DNA from: Prevotella sp. CAG:1185
Lineage (GTDB): Bacteria > Bacteroidota > Bacteroidia > Bacteroidales > Bacteroidaceae
Reading direction: 5' to 3'
Length of the DNA stretch: 9,699 bases
Assembly (NCBI GenBank): GCA_000436695.1
Contig: HF992615.1
Location: forward strand, 1 to 9,699
Numbering within the stretch: the first letter of the stretch is position 1; the number at the start of each line of letters is the position of its first letter. Shown here piece after piece: positions 5,495 to 9,699 of this stretch. The translations under genes and the position numbers were made by a program. The notes beneath the pieces are model-generated. The model saw nothing but the letters and a program-made list of their open reading frames with translations. It was not told the DNA's origin and did not search any database.

Positions 5495-7649
5495 CCTCTT
5501 TGCCCTGTCGCTCTGTGGCGACGCTTGGGCATGCGTAAGCGAGGCTCCAACTCACAACAGCTATGTGTTCAGCGTGTTCCGACGTGAGAGCATGCAGTCG
5601 CCGTTCAGTAGCGGCATCAACTCTTATTGGAAAAACTATGCCGGCGAACCGTCAAGCGATTCGCCTGAGTATTACAAATGGTATCATGACAGAATCGACT
5701 CTGTGGCGCGCAGCCGCGGCGATGTGGCCATGCAGAAATATATGCAGCTGCTCGACAGATATTTGAGAGTGTGCGACGAGGTTAGCCTCGACTCATGGGA
5801 GTATCCCACCATGGGACAGCTCGTTAAGCGCAAGTCTACCCTGCAATACATATTGAAGAATGCCTGGGATGCCGTTAAGTCGGGTTCGGCCATGAAGGAG
5901 CAGAACGTGCTAATGGTGATGCGTGCTAACATGATGATGGGCTACGACCAGGCAAATATCGACTACTGGAACTCAACGGCATCTTCGCTGCCTAAGGGAG
6001 TGTGGCGCGACGCAGCCCGCAACATCTACGCCCGCGCACTGCTTAAGACCGGCAAACGCCTTGAGGCCTGCAACATCTATGCCGAGCAGGGCGACATGCA
6101 GAGCATCAAGTGGACTATGCGCAAATACCGTAACCTTGCAGGCATAAAGAACGTATATGCCTCTGAGCCTGATGCCTATTCGCTGCTTTTCCTTGTTCAG
6201 GACTTTGTGAACAACGTTCAGGAGACGCTCGACGAGACTACAGACGGCAAGGTAGACGCCGACTGGGTTAAGATGAAGGGTGCCGAGGTGGTAGCCGACA
6301 GCGATGCCAAGGAGTTTGTGGCATTTGCCGACAAGGTGATAGCCGAGGGCAAGACCTCGTCGCCGTGCCTGTGGCAGAGTGCCGCCGCTATGGTTGAATA
6401 TCTGCTCGGCAACACCGCTGATGCTTCGGCACGCATAGACAAGGCAATGAACATGAACGGCACGCAGCGCATGAAGGACAACGCACGCTGCATACGTCTG
6501 CTCGTCAGGGCTGCAGGCTCACCGCTCGACGACGCCTTTATGTCATGGATGGCAGACGAATTCAGATGGCTCGACGGCAAGATAGTCGAGGAGCGCGGCT
6601 CGTCGGCCGAGTATGCCAACCACTATACCGACGTTAAGGAGCGCATAGCCTACAGGGTGCTTGCGCCGCGCTTCAGTGCCGCAGGCCGTCTGAACGTAAG
6701 TCTGGCACTTTATGGCATGATGGAGGAGAACGCTCTCGACTTCAGTGCCGGCGGAAAACATTCTGACGCCGGATTCAAGTGGGGCGGCGACTGGCCGTGG
6801 AACATGGACTATACAGCAGGCAACGAGTATTTTAATGCATTGTCAACGGCTCCTGCCGACAGCGTTGCCGCATATTATGCTTATCTCACCTCAGCCAAGG
6901 ACAATGCCTTTGAGCAGTATGTGGCACGACAGGTGTATGCCAGCAGCGACTATTACAACGACCTCATCGGCACACGCTATATGGCAGAGGGCCGCTTTGC
7001 CGACGCAGTGCCTTATCTTGAGCGCGTGTCTGTGGCTTATCTTTCAAAACAGAACATCAGCTGGTATATGGCAAACAGAGTTTACGACGTGCCGCGCTGG
7101 TTTAACCGTCAGTTGCCTAACCTGCCCGACACCGACGGTCCGGAGATGGGCGAGCCTAAGCAGAATCTGAAACTGAAATACTGTAAGGACATGATTCAGA
7201 TGCAGTCGGGCTACAGTCTTGCGCGTGAGGGAAAGGATAAAGACGAACAGGCATACAACCTTGCCGTAAGATATTATCAGGCATCATGCTACGGCGACTG
7301 CTGGTTCCTTACGCATTATGCCCACAGCATTTACGACAGCGCACGCACCGGCGAGCTCGACTTTGCCCGCAAGACGGTTGAATGTCTCAATCAGTGTGCC
7401 GTGTCTTCCGACCTCAGCCTGCGCTACAAGGCTCTCTATGCGCTGGCATTTGTAGACAAAGACCCGTGGTTTGAAGTGAAATACGACAGCGACTACAATC
7501 CCGTATACATCCCGCGCCCGGCTTCAAGTCAGTATAAGGCAATGACAGCGCTGCATAATTTCGCGAAGGAACATCCGAAGTATGTTGACGATTACACCAC
7601 AAAGTGTGACATGCTGAAGGCGTTTGTCAAGATGTCAGGGCAGAAGTAA
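5472..7649 (+). CDS. Exported 725-residue helical-repeat protein of unknown function
   Basis: The start ATG lies inside the last codons of the upstream lipoprotein gene in another frame, and begins an export signal (MRKF, hydrophobic stretch, AWA before Cys21). The residues before Cys21 fit signal peptidase I better than a lipobox, so attachment by lipid is uncertain. The rest is mostly helical with tetratricopeptide-like helix pairs: about 142-215 (ending in ACNIYAEQGD, 199-208) and about 494-524 (YNDLIGTRYMAEGRFADAVP, 495-514). A Cys-rich aromatic motif, RYYQASCYGDCWFLTHYAHS, is at 600-619. No catalytic signature was recognised. Protein-protein contact in the periplasm or at the outer membrane is the natural guess for such repeats. 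The overlap with the TIM-barrel lipoprotein suggests they act together. No family name could be assigned. Confidence 0.88.
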   Translation: MRKFIFVSLFALSLCGDAWACVSEAPTHNSYVFSVFRRESMQSPFSSGINSYWKNYAGEPSSDSPEYYKWYHDRIDSVARSRGDVAMQKYMQLLDRYLRVCDEVSLDSWEYPTMGQLVKRKSTLQYILKNAWDAVKSGSAMKEQNVLMVMRANMMMGYDQANIDYWNSTASSLPKGVWRDAARNIYARALLKTGKRLEACNIYAEQGDMQSIKWTMRKYRNLAGIKNVYASEPDAYSLLFLVQDFVNNVQETLDETTDGKVDADWVKMKGAEVVADSDAKEFVAFADKVIAEGKTSSPCLWQSAAAMVEYLLGNTADASARIDKAMNMNGTQRMKDNARCIRLLVRAAGSPLDDAFMSWMADEFRWLDGKIVEERGSSAEYANHYTDVKERIAYRVLAPRFSAAGRLNVSLALYGMMEENALDFSAGGKHSDAGFKWGGDWPWNMDYTAGNEYFNALSTAPADSVAAYYAYLTSAKDNAFEQYVARQVYASSDYYNDLIGTRYMAEGRFADAVPYLERVSVAYLSKQNISWYMANRVYDVPRWFNRQLPNLPDTDGPEMGEPKQNLKLKYCKDMIQMQSGYSLAREGKDKDEQAYNLAVRYYQASCYGDCWFLTHYAHSIYDSARTGELDFARKTVECLNQCAVSSDLSLRYKALYALAFVDKDPWFEVKYDSDYNPVYIPRPASSQYKAMTALHNFAKEHPKYVDDYTTKCDMLKAFVKMSGQK

Positions 7650-7691
7650 ACAGGCGTTTGGCATATTTGGTTTGTGTAACATATTTTCTTT

Positions 7692-7718
7692 AAAATAGCT
7701 TAAGCTGCAAGTTTTTTT
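7692..7718 (+). terminator. Possible weak terminator after the helical-repeat gene
   Basis: A roughly 10-bp imperfect stem (7692-7701 with 7709-7718; one mismatch, one G-T wobble) leads into a run of seven Ts. It is AT-rich with a 7-base loop. Strength is doubtful, but the 137-base gap and change of gene type suggest a transcription boundary here. No clear -33/-7 pair for the next gene was found in the gap. Confidence 0.25.
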
Positions 7719-7786
7719 ATTCGCAGATGCAAGGTTTTGTAAACAAATGAGTTTAGTATGTAGACAAAATCTTAAAAATCTTGAAT

Positions 7787-8605
7787 ATGAAAACTTGCAG
7801 CTTTATTAATTTCTTTTGGCTGATAGCGTGTGCTTTTTGCCTTGTCTCATGCGATGAGGAGAGTGATCTGATATCGGGACCTACCACGAACAGCACCATG
7901 ATAAGCGGCGTGGCACGCAGTGCCGACGGCGTGCCTCTTGCCGGAGTGAAGGTTAGTCTCGACTATAAAGAGTCGGCATGGTTAGGGCAGCAGACTACGC
8001 GTCACAAGGCTGAAGGCATGACAGATAATGAAGGCAACTATCGTCTGTACTTTGAGTTGCGTGACGATGAATTGCGCGACAATGGCAACGACGCGTCAGT
8101 GGCGCGAAGTTTTTATCTTACCTTTGACCTTTCTTCACTTCCGGAAGACAAGTATATCATGCCGAAAGACATCAAATCAGACAATAACGGGCAAAAACTG
8201 TATTTTTATTACTATAACAGCCATTTTGATAGAGGCAAGTATTATATTCACAACCTCTATGTTCCGCGTAAGCGCTGGATAGACATAACCGTTGTCAATG
8301 ACGGCAAGATAGACGCTAATGATAAGTTTGTAGTGTCTAATCTGATAAAATATGGCGGCGACCAACTGCCTTTTAATTCATATTATCGCGACGGCCGTGT
8401 GATGATGGACTGTCCCGTAACGATGACGTCAGACAGGGAGCAGACGTTCAGGGTGCCGTGCGCGCTCAACGATTCAAACAGCATATACATCGGTTGCATG
8501 AAGGGCGGGGTAGGCTCTTACGATGCCGTTACGCCTGTAAAGAAGATTTTTGTAACCGAAAGCGAGCCGCAGTCGGTAAGGTTTGAGATTGGTGCTGCTG
8601 AGTGA
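7787..8605 (+). CDS. Lipoprotein with carboxypeptidase-regulatory-like domain
   Basis: The ATG at 7787 gives a lipoprotein signal ending in lipobox LVSC (Cys22); a TTG two codons upstream is possible but unneeded. The mature protein begins CDEESD. Such an acidic run after the cysteine resembles the Bacteroidota lipoprotein export signal, so surface exposure is likely. Residues about 38-90 look like a CarboxypepD_reg / CNA-B-type beta-sandwich: ISGVARSADGVPLAGVKVSL (39-58) followed by TDNEGNYRLYF (79-89). These domains usually serve in adhesion or as spacers in cell-surface proteins. The remaining 180 residues are rich in Tyr, Asp and Asn and beta-like, with no recognised motif. The protein has 272 residues. 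It is followed after 36 bases by another lipoprotein gene on the same strand, probably one operon. Base composition looks more AT-rich than in the upstream genes. Confidence 0.85.
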   Translation: MKTCSFINFFWLIACAFCLVSCDEESDLISGPTTNSTMISGVARSADGVPLAGVKVSLDYKESAWLGQQTTRHKAEGMTDNEGNYRLYFELRDDELRDNGNDASVARSFYLTFDLSSLPEDKYIMPKDIKSDNNGQKLYFYYYNSHFDRGKYYIHNLYVPRKRWIDITVVNDGKIDANDKFVVSNLIKYGGDQLPFNSYYRDGRVMMDCPVTMTSDREQTFRVPCALNDSNSIYIGCMKGGVGSYDAVTPVKKIFVTESEPQSVRFEIGAAE

Positions 8606-8641
8606 AATATATAATATAGTTCAATTAAAAGGGCTTATGAT

Positions 8642-9550
8642 ATGAAAAGAGTTAAATGGTTGTCAGTGCTGCTGTTGTTGGCAGGTGCGTTCTGTCTTGC
8701 AGGATGCCTGAACGAAGATAATGAAGAAGACGGCGTAAAGATAACCGGCCATAAGGAATATGTTATGACTGTGGCATCTAAGAAACTAGCATACGCAATT
8801 TTTAGTGGCAGCGACTCCTTCACAGAGGCTTATGCAGTGAGGAAAGAAGGCTCGCAGACATGGGAGCCGCTTATGTATATTTCCGACTTTGATTATGAGG
8901 AAGGATATGAGTATGAGCTGCGTGTCAGCGAGACAAGCTATTATGACGAAAGAAGGAGCGAACCGTCGTGGACTGAATACAAAATGCTCGAACTGGTGAA
9001 CAAGACCGAGAAACAGAGCGAAGGACTGCCAGGAAGCTTTATCGATGAGCAGTGTTATAATCCCGTGGAGGTGCGCTATGCCGTTGAGGCTGACAACAAA
9101 GCCGTTATAGAGAACGACATCCGTAATAACCGCAGCATACCTTTCGGATGTTCTTACGTCTTTGCCTATGATAATGCCAACTGGCTGTTGGCAGACGCGA
9201 ATAATGACGTCAGGGCCTATGGTTCGGTTTCAAGGAAAAACGTAGATAGTTCTGAATTCCCCGAATCTTACAAGCTCCTTCCGCCCGACGGTCAGGTTTT
9301 GTCGTCAATGGAGTGGACATTCTATTGCATATTGAATGATGCTAAAACCGAATACCGTTCTTATGATGTGTTTATGGTTGAGCGTGGAGACGACAATAAT
9401 ACTTCAGCGCCTGTCATGAATGATAAACATTATATGACCACTGCCGGCACAAACGTTCACCCGTGGCTTTATGAAGACCTTACAGAATATTACAAGGCTA
9501 AATACCCCGACGCAGGTGTAAAGACGGTAGTGGTGTGCCATACGTTTTAG
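8642..9550 (+). CDS. DUF4377-like lipoprotein
   Basis: A 302-residue protein with a lipoprotein signal (MKRVKW, a leucine-rich core, lipobox LAGC with Cys22). The mature start LNEDNEEDG is strongly acidic and suggests display on the outer surface. Residues about 70-125 match the pattern of DUF4377 domains as remembered: a Trp-containing strand (WEPLMYI, 74-80), then FDYEEGYEYELRV at 83-95, then EYKMLELVNK. DUF4377 proteins are mostly small lipoproteins of unknown function. Here the domain is followed by about 170 further residues of unrecognised sequence, unusually long. An out-of-frame ATG at 8637 just upstream is closed at once by a stop, which supports the start at 8642. The gene follows the previous lipoprotein by 36 bases and is followed by a hairpin terminator, so it closes the operon. 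Confidence 0.85.
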   Translation: MKRVKWLSVLLLLAGAFCLAGCLNEDNEEDGVKITGHKEYVMTVASKKLAYAIFSGSDSFTEAYAVRKEGSQTWEPLMYISDFDYEEGYEYELRVSETSYYDERRSEPSWTEYKMLELVNKTEKQSEGLPGSFIDEQCYNPVEVRYAVEADNKAVIENDIRNNRSIPFGCSYVFAYDNANWLLADANNDVRAYGSVSRKNVDSSEFPESYKLLPPDGQVLSSMEWTFYCILNDAKTEYRSYDVFMVERGDDNNTSAPVMNDKHYMTTAGTNVHPWLYEDLTEYYKAKYPDAGVKTVVVCHTF

Positions 9551-9589
9551 CAAACGCATGTATCTGAAAATCAATCTGTTTTTAGCATG

Positions 9590-9627
9590 GGTTCCGGCTT
9601 TAGTCAAGCCGGAGCCTGATTGCTTTT
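9590..9627 (+). terminator. Hairpin terminator after the DUF4377-like gene
   Basis: An 11-bp stem pairs 9590-9600 (GGTTCCGGCTT) with 9606-9616 (AAGCCGGAGCC), with one G-T wobble and loop TAGTC. The T tract after it is interrupted (TGATTGCTTTT), so it is weaker than the glt terminator. It lies 39 bases after the stop codon and may also serve a convergent gene on the right. Confidence 0.7.
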
Positions 9628-9636
9628 ATGCAGTTG

Positions 9637-9699
9637 TTATTTATCGGCGTTGCCGTCGCCGCTCATGCAGCTTACGAAGTTGGCAGAGTATGCTCTTCC
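9637..9699 (-). CDS. Possible 3' end of a convergent gene
   Basis: Read on the reverse strand from the window edge, 20 codons (ending CMSGDGNADK) run without a stop to TAA at 9639-9637. Codon choice (GCC, AAC, GGC, GAC, AGC) fits the other genes, and the end lies 21 bases from the terminator hairpin, as expected for convergent genes. The forward strand is also open here from an ATG at 9628, but that would start only 12 bases after the hairpin, with no room for a promoter. No family can be named from 20 residues. Confidence 0.4.
   Translation of the reverse strand, partial: GRAYSANFVSCMSGDGNADK

Noticed and set aside
6218..6619. Reverse-strand frame inside the helical-repeat gene
   Set aside because: Ser/Ala-rich shadow of a well-supported forward gene, without a start context or motif.
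7671..7703. Promoter TTTG at 7671 with TAGCTTAA at 7696
   Set aside because: The spacing is acceptable but the -7 part matches only in part (TAnnTTAA), and it overlaps the possible terminator stem.
9628..9699. Forward-strand start of a new exported protein at 9628
   Set aside because: It would begin 12 bases after a terminator hairpin with no promoter space; the reverse-strand reading fits codon use and layout better, though neither is proven.

Overview
The window most likely comes from the order Bacteroidales, closest in feel to Prevotella or a relative. The glutamate synthase sequences are of the Bacteroidota kind and several lipoproteins carry cleavage signals typical of that phylum. There is a TAnnTTTG -7 promoter element, no clear Shine-Dalgarno sites, and intergenic simple repeats of a type common in this group. 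Codon use is mixed GC with many GCC, GGC, GAC and ATA codons. No phage, transposase, tRNA, rRNA or CRISPR locus was seen.

Layout. Bases 1-2612 hold the last part (about 870 residues) of gltB, the large subunit of NADPH-dependent glutamate synthase; its 5' end lies outside the window. A 167-base gap carries two kinds of short repeat. Then comes complete gltD (2780-4120), the small subunit, closed by a strong intrinsic terminator (4149-4184). The 441-base gap from 4121 to 4561 is the richest non-coding stretch. It holds the terminator, a perfect 15-base palindrome, a 3.7-copy array of 22-base units each built on an AAAAGG...CCTTTT palindrome, a second copy of the repeat found between gltB and gltD, and a promoter-like element.

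From 4562 to 7649 two genes overlap by 23 bases. The first encodes a 310-residue lipoprotein whose eight evenly placed strand-like segments and QIDCDW motif suggest a TIM-barrel, glycosidase-like fold (a DUF3142-like reading is possible). The second encodes a 725-residue exported helical-repeat protein. From 7787 to 9550 two more lipoprotein genes, 36 bases apart, probably form a second operon. One has a carboxypeptidase-regulatory-like beta domain and the other looks like a DUF4377 protein. Both have acidic residues right after the lipid-bearing cysteine, which in Bacteroidota favours display on the cell surface. A terminator hairpin follows, and the last 63 bases may be the 3' end of a convergent gene.

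How they work together. GltB and GltD form one enzyme that makes two glutamates from glutamine and 2-oxoglutarate, so the left half is core nitrogen assimilation. The right half is envelope proteins of unknown function. Nothing in the sequence ties them to glutamate metabolism, and the terminator plus repeat block separates the two parts. The best candidates for something undescribed are the overlapping TIM-barrel lipoprotein and helical protein pair, and the 22-base palindrome array.
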